A stretch of DNA of 64,000 bases from Argentina anserina (taxonomy: Eukaryota; Streptophyta; Magnoliopsida; Rosales; Rosaceae), in the NCBI RefSeq assembly GCF_933775445.1, contig NC_065872.1, positions 6,572,001-6,636,000 on the forward strand, written 5' to 3'. Positions 47,255 through 57,970 of this stretch are shown piece by piece. A program made the translations under genes and the position numbers. A model generated the notes under the pieces. It did no database searches. It saw nothing but the letters and a program-made list of their open reading frames with translations, and was not told the DNA's origin. Numbering within the stretch: the stretch's first letter is position 1; every line of letters starts with the position of its first letter.

Positions 47255-47682
47255 CTCCCCCTTGTGTCGCATGTCTAGGTTGCATGGTGCACATATCGTT
47301 GCCTCGGTAAAAACCTTGTCAAGCAAAACAAAAACCTCTTGGGTAAAACAAAAGCTTGATCGAAGGGAAAAAGAGCACAACGCACCGTCTACATTTGATA
47401 GCATCATGTTAGGTAGACTCCCCCTGAAGTCTACGAAACAACTCCCCCTGATTAGTGCCATAATCATGGAGTACAAAGAACAACGTATACAACGTTCATT
47501 ACATGCTTCTCAAACGTAGTCTTGGGCTAATGATTAATCATTAATCTAGCCACACATCCTTAGATCATCCATGCTATACTTAGCCAAACTTAGATCTTAG
47601 GAAACAAGATTGCATAACAACTCAAAACAAGAGTTTGCAATGAAAATCAGATTCTCGGGTAGAATGACCTTCACTCACTTAA

Positions 47683-48025
47683 ACGGCCATAACTTCTTCG
47701 TCAAAATAGGTATCAGCGAACCGTAAAATGTTCTGAAAAGTAGACACCCGTGGCTTTCCAGTGACATAAGGTTCACAACCTCATCCGATCGGAGCAGTTC
47801 ACAATGCTCTGTCGAAGTTAACTGACTTGCAAATTTCCGGACAGGACTGTCCTACTTTGCTAAAACGGCCATAACTCACTCAATATGATAGCTATGAACG
47901 AATGGTTGATGTCCATGGAAAGTATACACATAGGCCTTTCCAACGGTACCAATTTCACCATATTTCATCGAGCGAGCTGTCTTGTAGGTCTCGTTGAAGT
48001 TGACCTACGAAACTGGACAGATTCT
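47683..48025. repeat. Imperfect repeat module inside the copia element
   Basis: Two diverged copies of a block of about 170-190 bp, each beginning AAACGGCCATAACT (47683 and 47872). They also share phrases like GGTGTCTAC/TTTCCA and GAAGTTNAC. They lie between the reverse transcriptase remnant and the 3' LTR, where standard copia elements have no such sequence. Confidence 0.5.
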
Positions 48026-48479
48026 GATTTGTCACATTTAATGTGTCTTTCGCGAAAAGAATGGGGGAATGGACCAATGAAGGACTGATTTTGGTTCAAG
48101 ACGGAACCGTACGCATCCTCTACGCTACCAGTGTCGACTGCTACACCAAGGCGTACGTTGATGTTGCTGGAGCTGCTGGCGGCGTTGGTGTGGATATGAT
48201 TTGTGTTGGTTCACTGAGTGTAGAACTAAACCCATGTCAAAGAAGCAATGCAAGTCCAATGACAATGCATAGGCGCATAGCTAATCACGTCATAATGAAA
48301 GCAATAGTGTCCCAACAACACTAACATGTATGAATGTATAGCTCATTGAATCTCTTCATCATCTATACTTAGACGGAATAGAGAATCAAGAATTAGCTTC
48401 ATATGAACACATATGGGTATGAGTTCTTGCAACCGATTGTACTACGTTCTCTCGAACGTCGCAATCTGATTACATAAGC

Positions 48480-48690
48480 TCTCCGTGGTCTGGAGGCATT
48501 TAAAGTCCATCGGGCACTCTCATATCTGCGTCAAGATCCCTTTACAGATATTCTATGACCACTATCATATGCTGCAAATCAGTTTTCATGGACACTACTA
48601 CTGATCAAGTAGCGGAAAACAATTATGTCCATAACGAGAGAATATAACTCATCGTAGTCAATACTAGGATAATGAGACAATCTTTGCGCC
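48480..48690 (-). pseudogene. copia reverse transcriptase remnant
   Basis: On the minus strand the frames read PSIDYDELYSLVMDIIVFRY, then in shifted frames RDLDADM and VPDGL. This matches the copia pattern YEETYSPVMD...TFRYL...DVVTAYLYG. Several frameshifts and stops are present. Confidence 0.6.
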
Positions 48691-49639
48691 ATAAGTCCTG
48701 CATATATCGCATAACTTCATCTTTCTCATTACACTTACGAACAACGACCAACATAACAAGTCTAGTTCAGCCTGTATTGATTCTTTCCACTTCGGTCAAG
48801 TTGCTCATCGTTGATGCTTTACAACGGAATAAGAGCATAAGCGAATACATCATCAATCATGGGAGATCAATACATTAAACACACGCGCGCGTTGTATACG
48901 ATCAATTCGTGAGAGTTCTATTCTTCTCTAACATCAACAAAATGAGTCTGTAGCGTCCCACAGAAACTTAGTTGATACACATGTTTAGAGGATATCTCTT
49001 GATGATGGGCGAAATACTTGTGCCTACGCACTTCGCTTCTTTCTAGTTTTGATTCTAGAGAATAATGGTCTCCCCCTTATCTAGGCAGGAGCCAAGACCG
49101 AAGCTATGACCCTTACTAGTCCATCTTTGCGTTTGCCGCCCTTGTTTTGTGGTGCAATGCCACGGGCGCCGACAACACCACAGCGTACGATGGTGCCATC
49201 GCCGGCTTCCTTCCCACTGTCAGAGATGGTGCCAACGGTGCTAGGACCAGGTCATATGAAATTCTCTCATATTCTGAGAGTTCCAACCTTACCGGCACAT
49301 CACAGCATTTATGTGCGATCTCGTCACTTTCGCAATATCGGTAAAGTCATTAAGCATCGAATCTTTGACTTTCTGGAGGTCGATAATGCGTTGCACATTT
49401 GCTCACTTTGAGTAGTGCGGGATCTTAATGAGACATAGTGCCACACCACGTCAATTCCTGGCGTTAAAACCAGAATGGGAGCATTCCATATCTCCCCCTA
49501 ACGACGGGAAATATGTCTCATCAAAGTGACCGTCTGCTAATATCGCAGGATAGAGATCAACGGTTGTAGATTGGAAATAGCGGACAAGTGTTGGTGATTC
49601 ATAAATCATAACCAACCAGAATACTTAATCGTTTCAAGT

Positions 49640-50469
49640 AGACCCATTGAGATAACTACAATAGAGGCACATAAATAACTTTAACCAAATAGGCGTTAGT
49701 GAAAAGAACGTTGGGATCGTATCCAGTGACCATCTGGTACGCACTAAACACTTGGCAAGTTGTGGGTCTGAAACGAATAAGTGTCGCTGCATGCAACATC
49801 ATTACATATCCCCATGCAAAAATCGGCAGGTTAGTACCCATAACCAAGTCCGAGCTCTGCTAGATCGTGCGGTGAATGAACATGAGGAATAATATGTTCA
49901 ACGACGATCCTAGTAGATATGCAAAACGAAATCATCAAAGTCGTGGAGGTGAACTCTCCAATGGTATCCATTCAAATAGATTTGAGAGGATAGGAAGGGT
50001 GGTGAGCCCATAGTATGATGATCATAGCTAAAAACTTTAGCGAATGCAGCGTTTCTTGTGGAAAGCAAAGCGACGTGTGACCAACGCGTCGATGCTCTTA
50101 ACCTATGCCATAAAAATACCGAAAAATGTCCGTATTCGGTTGGATAGGGTCCACTAATGTCACCTTAAATACTTTGTAAGAATGGAATGTTCTCGGTTGG
50201 AGCCTTAGCAAATAAGGACTTCCTTGAAATCTAGCAAAAGAACAAGCTTTGCAAAATGAGCGATTGGCATCAGAGATTGTCATGGAGGCATTAGAAGACA
50301 CGGGAGGCATCACAAGCTCCTGTGAAGGAGGGGATGCCGCCACCGACGGCCTTAATGCCATAGAGCCGCCGAAATAGGCAGGCTCGGCCTCACCGTGCAT
50401 GGCACGGATAGGCTCGGCCTCACCGTGTGGAGCATGGGTGAGGTGGTCCTCCAATCGCTTCGTGAACAT
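49640..50469 (-). pseudogene. copia gag-pre-integrase and integrase remnant
   Basis: Minus-strand fragments: the frame 50098-50469 contains FCKACSFARFQGSP and FKVTLVDPIQPNTDIFRYF (compare the pre-integrase knuckle and the GDICGPI motif). The frame 49656-49847 reads NLPIFAWGYVMMLHAATLIR followed by FSAYQMVTGYDPN, typical of the copia integrase end. The frames are disconnected by stops. Confidence 0.7.
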
Positions 50470-51259
50470 GAAAAATAGATGATAATGTGAATTTCAAAGA
50501 ACTCGAATCATCATATCTTGTTCAAAATGACCAAAAAACGATCATGTCAAAACCGAGAAGACAGTAAAACCGAACCCATGATTCAAAGAATCTTGAGTTA
50601 CATAAAGCTACTGCTGCAGGCAAGCAAAACGATGTCTACAGGCTAACAAAGCTACTGTCGAAGCTTGAAAAAGATACTGTCAATGAAATCTGACAGATTT
50701 ATTCCTCTCCATTCTTAACACAAATATCAAGATGAAAATCCATCATTGGCATGTATGGCCTTTAAAACTTAGCAAGGCACGAAGATATACAACACAATCT
50801 CCGCACGAGATCCGTAAAACAACTACCTGCGCCGTAGGACAGTGTGGGTGGTTACGCAATTAGCAAGACACTCGATTTCACGGCGGGACATTCCCAAAAT
50901 GAAGATTAAGAGAGTCAACAACGCGGTGAACTTCTCTACACAATACGCCGTAGGATATTGTAAGAGAGGGGATTGATACAAATGGCAATCCCATCGAATG
51001 TATCACATGGCAATAGAACTACATTCTTCAACTCAAGAGTTGGAAAAACATGGTATTGGAGCAGTTGAATACCAAACAATTACGGTGGAAAACCTTCCAT
51101 TTGGTGCGGGTGGTCACCAATAATAATAAAATCATTTGAGCTATGAAACGACTTGGAGAAAACCGGAAAATTAACCGGAAAACCATGTCAAATTAACTCA
51201 AAACCGGGTGAAATTTGGACTGGGAATACGTGACAGCAAGAACTGCTGAAATATGCGGA

Positions 51260-51490
51260 AAACATGACGAGAAACGACGAAAAAAAAACGTCGGAAAAAC
51301 TCGTCGAAAGCCGGCGGCACCGATTGGCGGAAATTCTGCCGGCGGTGGCCGGACCTGGCCGGTATGGAGGCCGTAACTTCAGGTCCGACAGGGAATGCCG
51401 TCCGGAACCGGATGGCGGTGCCGGAAACGCCGGCAAAACGCCGGAAAACGTTCCGGAAACTCCGGAACAGTAACCGGAAAAAACGACGTC
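51260..51490. repeat. GC-rich CCGGAA-type simple repeat patch
   Basis: A 230 bp block dense in CCGGAA, GCCGG and CCGGCGG within the otherwise AT-rich copia interior. Open frames through it look like composition artefacts. Confidence 0.5.
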
Positions 51491-53035
51491 AATTTTGACG
51501 TTCCGAGGTCCGTTTTCCAAATTTCAAAGTCCAAAATCACAATGTAGTGCTATTGGGGTCCCATGTAACCCAAAAGCGGCCAATTTAAAAACCACGTGAG
51601 TTGTAAACGTTGACCATGCATGCTAAGCCAAGGCAAATAAAATTCTCACAAGTCCAAGAAAGACGAGAAATTTTATAGAATATGCCAATATTTAATACAA
51701 CACAAACAAGCTTCCAATTCCAATAGACGACTTAGGATAAAGTCGAGCAATAATCATGGCAGTGCCAACGTCATACTTGAAAAATAGTAAGCAGAAGACA
51801 TAGTCAAAATAGAGTGACTAATCAAAAGTCCGTAGCAACAAAATCTTGCATATCGGATTGGGCGGAGCCTTAGCCTGAGGCTCAAAAATGTTTGCTTACT
51901 TGAGAATGGAAGAATGTTACTTTTCCATCTCCAAAATTCCCTCAAGAAATAGATACATGTGCCAAAAAGGGCATGCGTTTCTTGGATGTGGAGTATGCAT
52001 CAAGGTCAACTCTGATAATACAACGTCATAGACGTTCATTAAATCACTTTAAGTGTGTCCCATAGAATTTTTTATTTTTGGGATCTTTTGTCAGCAAATA
52101 GTGCTGCATCAGAGTAATGAATCAACTCAAATAAATGAGTACGTAGACCTTGGGATTATTGTTTATAGACATGAGTTTAAGAAAACTCAAACATTCAAAT
52201 AACAGTCGCGATGGCGACGCATCCATAAGAAACGAGGGTTGTATAGGTTTCGAATAATCGAAATATTCAAGTATGTAACCGGAATTAGAAGGGTTGTGAT
52301 GTATATGGTCACAAAATAATCGATGCATATCGGCGATTCTCATGATCGCACCCAAAACAGCGGTGCACTCAGGCGACCACACGAAATCGATATCTTCCTT
52401 TTTAAATAATAACGTGACTCCCCCAGGACCGTCACACGAAAAACGTCGACCAAGAGGGGAATCATATCCCTCTTTGGTCTCATCGACGTTATAAGAAAGG
52501 CCGGAAAAGAAGACATGAAAAAGGCTAATAGCGCCCGATAATTTATATATATATCTTCAAAAGCAGCAACTTTAAGAAAAACATACTTGTTGGTCTGCCA
52601 AATAGACCGCATATAAGTAAATTGCTCTGCAAATCGATCGTCATGCATGAAGTTGCTTGTTGAATTCCTTTTCGATCTTCGTCCGATGACATAAAAATCT
52701 TGGGAGGATACGATCGGAATCGTATGTAGATGGCAAAAGTATCGTCCATCTCGGCATGAATGTCATCACCATAGTACGACGAGTAATCACTTTTCCTATG
52801 CAAGCACGCGAAACAGAGTTAGAAAACGAAAACGTGCAAATAAATGATTTAATAAGCAATAGGAAAAGAAAAAGGAAAAAAGAGAAATAGTTTAAAGGCC
52901 CAAAAGGGTAGAGAAGACGGGAGTAGCTTCTCTTGAGCGAAGAGTTTGCTTGTGCAGTTCGCGTTCATTGCGTATATATGCGGGAGGAGCAATTTTGAAT
53001 CCTCTCATGTGGGGTTTGTCGGGGCAAAAAGATGT

Positions 53036-53290
53036 TTTTTGCGGAGCGAATGCGAAGGATACCCTGCGGGGCTGCGGAGGCTGCGTGCAGGGGCAACAGG
53101 GGGGTCGCAGGGTCTGCAGAGGGGGGGTCGCAGGGGCTGCAGGGCAGGGCAGCGTGCAGGGGCTGCGCGCGGGGCTGCGGGGGCAGCGTGCAGGGGCTGC
53201 GGGGCTGCGTTGCGGCGGCAGCGATGCGGCGGCTGCAGGAGGTGCGCCGGCGAGGAGATGCCGGAGCTTGGAATCGACGGCGGCCGGCGG
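53036..53290. repeat. GC-rich minisatellite near the 5' LTR of the copia element
   Basis: Repeated units of the type GGGGCTGCGGGGGCAGCGTG with strong G/C strand asymmetry, in the leader between the 5' LTR and gag. All plus-strand frames stay open here purely because of composition. Confidence 0.65.
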
Positions 53291-53361
53291 AGGAGAGAGA
53301 GAGGGAGAAAAAAAAAATAGGGTCTAAAAGTTAAGGGTTTTAGAGCAACGTGCTGATAACG

Positions 53362-53545
53362 TGTTTCAGGATGAAATAATTGTGTATTATTGAATGATAT
53401 GGGGGCCTATATATAAGCATTACAAAACCACAATCCCGTAGGATTCGGAGTCCTAATCTATTACGGAGATGCTAATCTATCTCCTAACAGGAAACCTATT
53501 AGGTTAAGACACACATAAGGGTAGAATAGTAATTCTCCCGGAACA
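53362..53545 (-). repeat. 5' LTR of the decayed copia element
   Basis: 184 bp partner of 47071-47254, followed by the target duplication ATATG. Confidence 0.92.
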
Positions 53546-53550
53546 ATATG

Positions 53551-53912
53551 TACATTATCATGTATTTTGATTGACAAGGATCAGCTATATAAATTCTTTT
53601 GGTTGATTACTTGCTTCGTTTATATACGTCAAATATCACGTCATCAATAAATGTTTATACAAATCTCAACTGATTAACACCAAATTTGAAAACCATAAAA
53701 TCGAGCAACACCCACTCATATTTACAAGAAACCGCCTCCGCATATTTGCAAGGAACCGCCTTCGTTTATGAAAGTTCAATCACGACACTCGGCCTAAGAT
53801 CCATGGCCAATCATGTATGGGTACTTCACATATATCCCTTCAGAACCCTTGGTATCATGAAACTAAGCAGAACAAAAAATATTTTGCATGCATCTATTCG
53901 CAAAAAAGCCAC
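53551..53912. other. Gap between copia element and the small gene
   Basis: AT-rich DNA, partly the 3' untranslated region of the minus-strand gene at 53913-54794. Nothing else recognised. Confidence 0.4.
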
Positions 53913-54794
53913 CTAAAATGGGGCTGTGGCTACATCCCTCAGTTCACGTAATCGGAAATGATATCGTGAATACTCAAATTCGTCCTCCGAATCCATCACT
54001 TCGTCTCCACTTTGCTTCACAACGCTCACTACTGGCAGTACCGGCTCTAAACCCTGCAAAGCCACCATTAGCCAATAATACAAATCAATTTCTAATACAG
54101 CAGCCGGCCAGAAATGTTGGATCTCACTTGTAGCTAGCTCAGAACAAAAAAAAGAGCCTAAAACTTGATTTTCACACTTAAAAATCATAGTTGTTCATGG
54201 GTCGTTGCATAGTACTATTAAATTCTGTAAGGGGTGAGATCGATCCATGCTTTCCAGTAATCATGCACTTGCAATACCAACATTTTTACACGATGTATAT
54301 AGAATAATAACAAAAACCTTTCACTAAACTAAACGAAACTTTTGCAATCCGGCATCCACTGTCTATATGTGGGATCGGAAAGAGTATATATGTTCGTTTT
54401 TGCACCAGCAGAAAGAACAAAATAGGAATGATCGACTTGTAAGGAAATCTGAAGTCCGTGGAACCATAACCATGAATTTAGATCAATGAGCTTATATCAG
54501 TAATAAACCAGGGATTACCTTGGTGAAAATGCGTTTTGCTTCTTCCATATTACTTGTATTCATTATATACTCAGCTACCTCCTGCAACCCATATCAAAAC
54601 CATGATCGATCATCACCACAAAACCCAGGAAAAAGTAAGAAGGACAAACAAACTCATACGCAGAAGCAGAAACCCAGAAAACTTATATGCAATCATACCC
54701 TTGCATATTTGATTTGATGAAACCGTAGCGTTCTCGGCTCAGTTTCTATTGATGATTTCCTTCCACCCCGTACCAGCTGTGATGCGCCTTCCAT
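53913..54794 (-). CDS. Small uncharacterised three-exon protein (99 aa)
   Basis: I do not recognise this protein. Three exons assemble cleanly: 54699-54794, 54519-54581 and 53913-54053, with GT-AG junctions, all phase 0, giving 99 residues. It begins MEGASQLVRGGRKSSIETEP, continues RTLRFHQIKYAREVAEYIMN and NMEEAKRIFTKGLEPVLPVV, and ends in an acidic then basic tail (MDSEDEFEYSRYHFRLREL, ending VATAPF). The middle looks amphipathic and helical. There is no signal peptide or membrane segment, so it is probably cytosolic or nuclear. The start codon sits 100 bases inside an apparent leader whose upstream DNA is promoter-like. Consistent phases at both junctions argue for a real gene. Confidence 0.6.
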
Positions 54795-55535
54795 TGTAAT
54801 TTAGAAACAGAATGATCGATAGAGAGATTTACAAGTTCCAGCGAATATAATGAGAATGAGAATGGTGAAGAGGACGACGTAAACTCGAGCCTTTATATGC
54901 GAGGCAAAGAGATGAGGCTGCGGGTCATGGTGTGCGAGCTATCAGACCACGTAATCTTACAAGGCGGCTTCAGACCATAGAATATAAATACGTGGCAGCT
55001 AGGGGTGGGTTTACGAGTAAGAAGGAAGACGTGGCGGGTGATAGCAATCTCTATTCCTCGATGTGGAAACTCAATGGTTAGCCGACCTTTCCAAATCAAG
55101 AATATCTGACGGTCAAAACAAGACACTTGGGTGCATCACGGTGCTTGGTTAAAGAGACGAACCAGAAGGCACCACGGAGACGTAAGCAGGTCAAGTACAT
55201 ACAGTATTTTACTACTTCGTATAATCAGAGACCAAATTCAATTATTCGACCTAGTTCTCTTGATCTTAGTTAATTTGGGAGTTTTTGAGTTTTAATTCAC
55301 ACCCACCCCATCTTCTCTCTTCATATTTTAGGTAGAAGCTGATGAAAGAGCAGAGTTTTTAGCTAACTATTTGAGAAAGATTAACCTATTGTTACGTCGG
55401 GATTCCGACGGCGGAATTCCGATGAAGCTCTCCGTCACTTGAGATTTACAAACACACGGCGTTACGGGGAGAAAACCGGGTTAGCCGGCCTTCAACGCTC
55501 TGATGTCTAAGTCAGTAAAGATAGACATGTAGGGT
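54795..55535. other. Upstream region of the small gene
   Basis: Presumed promoter and intergenic DNA. No repeats or genes recognised. Confidence 0.4.
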
Positions 55536-55750
55536 GAGGTAGGGCTGTAAGTATGCTCGAACCGCTCGTGTTCGACTCGCGTTCGGCGAACTCGTAAAGC
55601 TAAATGAGCCAAGTTTGAACTCAATATTAAGCCCGACCTTGAAAATGAGCCGAGCTTGAACAAACAAATATTCGGCTCGTTCGACTCGCTTAGCTCGCGA
55701 GCTATCTCGAGCTCGTTAAAAGCTCGACTTGTTTATTAAGTTTGACTTAA
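55536..55750. mobile_element. hAT-like terminal fragment with CTCG/GAGC subterminal repeats
   Basis: Starts TAGGGCTGTAAGTATGCTCG and is packed with short CTCG, GAGC and TCGACTCG motifs in both orientations over 200 bases. This matches the subterminal style of plant hAT elements that begin TAGGGCTGTAAACGAGC. The partner end and target duplication were not found. Confidence 0.5.
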
Positions 55751-56686
55751 TAACTTTTAAAATATATATAATATAATTTTTATATAAAAAATAATATTAC
55801 ACCAATAGAGTGAGGATATGTGTGAGGGGAGTATAAGAGACTTAGGAGGCTTACCTTGATATGGAAGAGAGACGTATTCATAGAGATAATAGGGTGTAAC
55901 AAGTTAACTTACCAAACTGCCCTCGTGTGCTAATAATACTTATAATAGTCTTCTTGGCCAATCAGACTCTAAAACGGCAAACAATCACGATGTTTAAAAT
56001 ATTAAAGGGCATAGCGTTAACACCTATCTCTTTATATTGTCACGTACATTCTATATTTTCTCCTAGCCGTTTATTAGGGTTTCTCATGAAAGCATGCAAT
56101 GTGTTCTCTCTTTGTACGTATCATTCAACGTTCGTCATGGCATGCATGTAAAGTACAAGAGAGAGAAGTTTCAATTAAAAGATAGAAGGAAGTTTATCGA
56201 AATGAACCAACAAATATCCATAATTATTAGATAATCAAGTAGAAAATTCGATGCCCTTCCAGATGTGATCTTTGAGGGGCCTCTGGATGTTATCCTAACG
56301 GCTTGCTAAAAAGACAAAACGAGTAATTGAATCCTACGTATACGTACCCGTCAGTTAATCACCGGACACCTCCATGTTTAATTAAGATAGAAACGACTCT
56401 AAGAGCTGGAATTAGTAGAGACGTACCACCATTATTAGTTTTTATTTCTTATTTTTTATGAACAACCATTGTTACAGTGTAGTTGATGACGAGTAGTTGT
56501 ATACTTATATATCAATCCCCGATCGATCGCGGACCCATTCGCACGTATAAGGGTACTATAGTTAAGTTCAAATAGAGATCTCCAACATCATAAACACAAA
56601 ACCGTCGAAAAGAACACGAGAAACACAAATATTTTTGCTGTTTCGATGGAGAACTCCAAGACTCAAACAACTCTAGTATATATATA
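55751..56686. other. Gene-free stretch
   Basis: AT-rich intergenic DNA ending in a short TA run (56677-56686) next to the following palindromic element. No coding signal. Confidence 0.4.
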
Positions 56687-57084
56687 TTTTCAGATGCGGA
56701 GGTTCGTATCTTAATTTACGGTACATATTTTCATTTTTTACTAACTTTCTGATTGAGTTTTCACATCTCCACCATCATGTCATTAGGCAATAACGTATAG
56801 ATCACATCTGTACAATTTCAGCCAATTTGTTAATCGTTAAGTCACTCAAAACTGCGTTTTTCTATTATACACATGAACGGTTCAAATTCGGCATATTTAA
56901 TATGTTCATTGGTTTAACTTAGTTAGATACCTCAATGATTATTAAATTGGCTGAAATTTTACAGAGATGATCTATACGTTATTACCTAAGGATTGGACGT
57001 TGGAGATGTGAAAACTCAATCGAAACGTTGATAAAACTAAAAATATGTACCTTAACTTAAGGTACGGACCTCTACACCTGAAAA
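56687..57084. mobile_element. Palindromic MITE-like element in a TA microsatellite, copy 2
   Basis: 398 bp. The left end is TTTTCAGATGCGGAGGTTCG; the right end, inverted, reads TTTTCAGGTGTAGAGGTCCG. Inner arms share ATAACGTATAGAT and CCACC/GGACG phrases with the element at 33737-34152, so the two belong to one family. TA runs lie on both sides (56677-56686 and about 57099-57111). No coding capacity. Confidence 0.7.
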
Positions 57085-57393
57085 CATTCGTATGTGTGTA
57101 TATATATATATAGTTTTGCGATTGATAGGTTCTATATATTGTTCGATTAACTTACACTACGTACTCTAACTCTCTAAGTGATCCTTACAGATATACACAA
57201 AAGCAGCTGGACCCTTGCATGCCCCTAATAATATAGAAATGAAGAGTACCCCTTAAATTTATTGTTCCATTAATTTACACTTCTCTAAGTGCTCCTTATT
57301 GCATGTATACGATCCAACTGATAAATGTATATTTCCAATCTGATATTTACTCATCTATGAAATGTGATATTCTTGCCCCTATATATATATATA

Positions 57394-57690
57394 GGCGGGC
57401 TAGAGAGCGGACGTCCGCAATGCATCAAAAGTGCGGACATCGCCGTTTTTGGCGACCGGCGACGCCCAACGACAACACAAATGATGTCGGTTCTACTCCT
57501 TCCCTCATGACGCTCCTGTATATGCCGGCCGGAGCTTCATCGCCGGCCACGGTGGCCGGAATTTGTAATTTTCCAGAAATTTGTATATTTCAGCAGTTGT
57601 GGCCCGCAATGGAGTTCTGGCCGGCACCATTCGTACCGTCATTGAGCGTCGATGGTCGCCGGAATTGCCGACGTCCACTATTGATCCTCT
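57394..57690. mobile_element. GC-rich element between TA microsatellites
   Basis: About 297 bp, much richer in G and C than its surroundings (repeated GCCGG, CGGCGA), with TA runs at 57381-57393 and 57690-57705. The ends are imperfectly inverted: GCGGACGTCCGCAAT on the left against GTGGACGTCGGCAAT when the right end is inverted. A long open frame crosses it but is not protein-like. Confidence 0.5.
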
Positions 57691-57970
57691 ATATATATAT
57701 ATATAAACAATTAACAATACAATTATTCATCTATGAATCGTACACACATGAGACCTACAAGCAAGGACAGCCTTTAGCGAAATTCAATTCATTATTCTCT
57801 CAACAATCCCATGTACATTCCCCACATAGCCCCCTCTTTTCCCTCATCAGCTAAATTTATTAGGAGGAAGGAGATGAACAAGGTGTGTGTTTGATGAAGG
57901 CCTAAGTTCTTCGCTCTCACGATCTCTTATCTTTCCCGGCCTTGATCACTTATATGAGACGTCATTTCAC

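Larger units (their letters stand above)
47071..53545 (-). mobile_element. Decayed Ty1/copia element with near-identical LTRs
   Basis: A 6475 bp element flanked by target duplication ATATG (47066-47070 and 53546-53550). The LTRs are 184 bp each, 47071-47254 and 53362-53545, starting TGTTTCAGG and ending CGGAACA on the plus strand. They differ at two positions that I can see (ATAGGCAT/ATAAGCAT and AGGCTAAG/AGGTTAAG). The polypurine tract on the minus strand is ACAAGGGGGAG next to 47254, and a likely primer site TTATCAGCACG is next to 53362. Coding remnants are in copia order (integrase to the right of reverse transcriptase on the plus strand, so minus orientation) but full of stops. The element is longer than a standard copia and contains extra non-coding blocks. 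Confidence 0.9.

Noticed and set aside
52946..53334. Three overlapping plus-strand open frames rich in Gly, Ala, Arg and Cys
   Set aside because: All three frames are open at once because of the GC minisatellite in the copia leader; not a gene.
57303..57854. A 183-codon plus-strand open frame
   Set aside because: It runs through TA microsatellites and the GC-rich element between them, with no recognisable domain.
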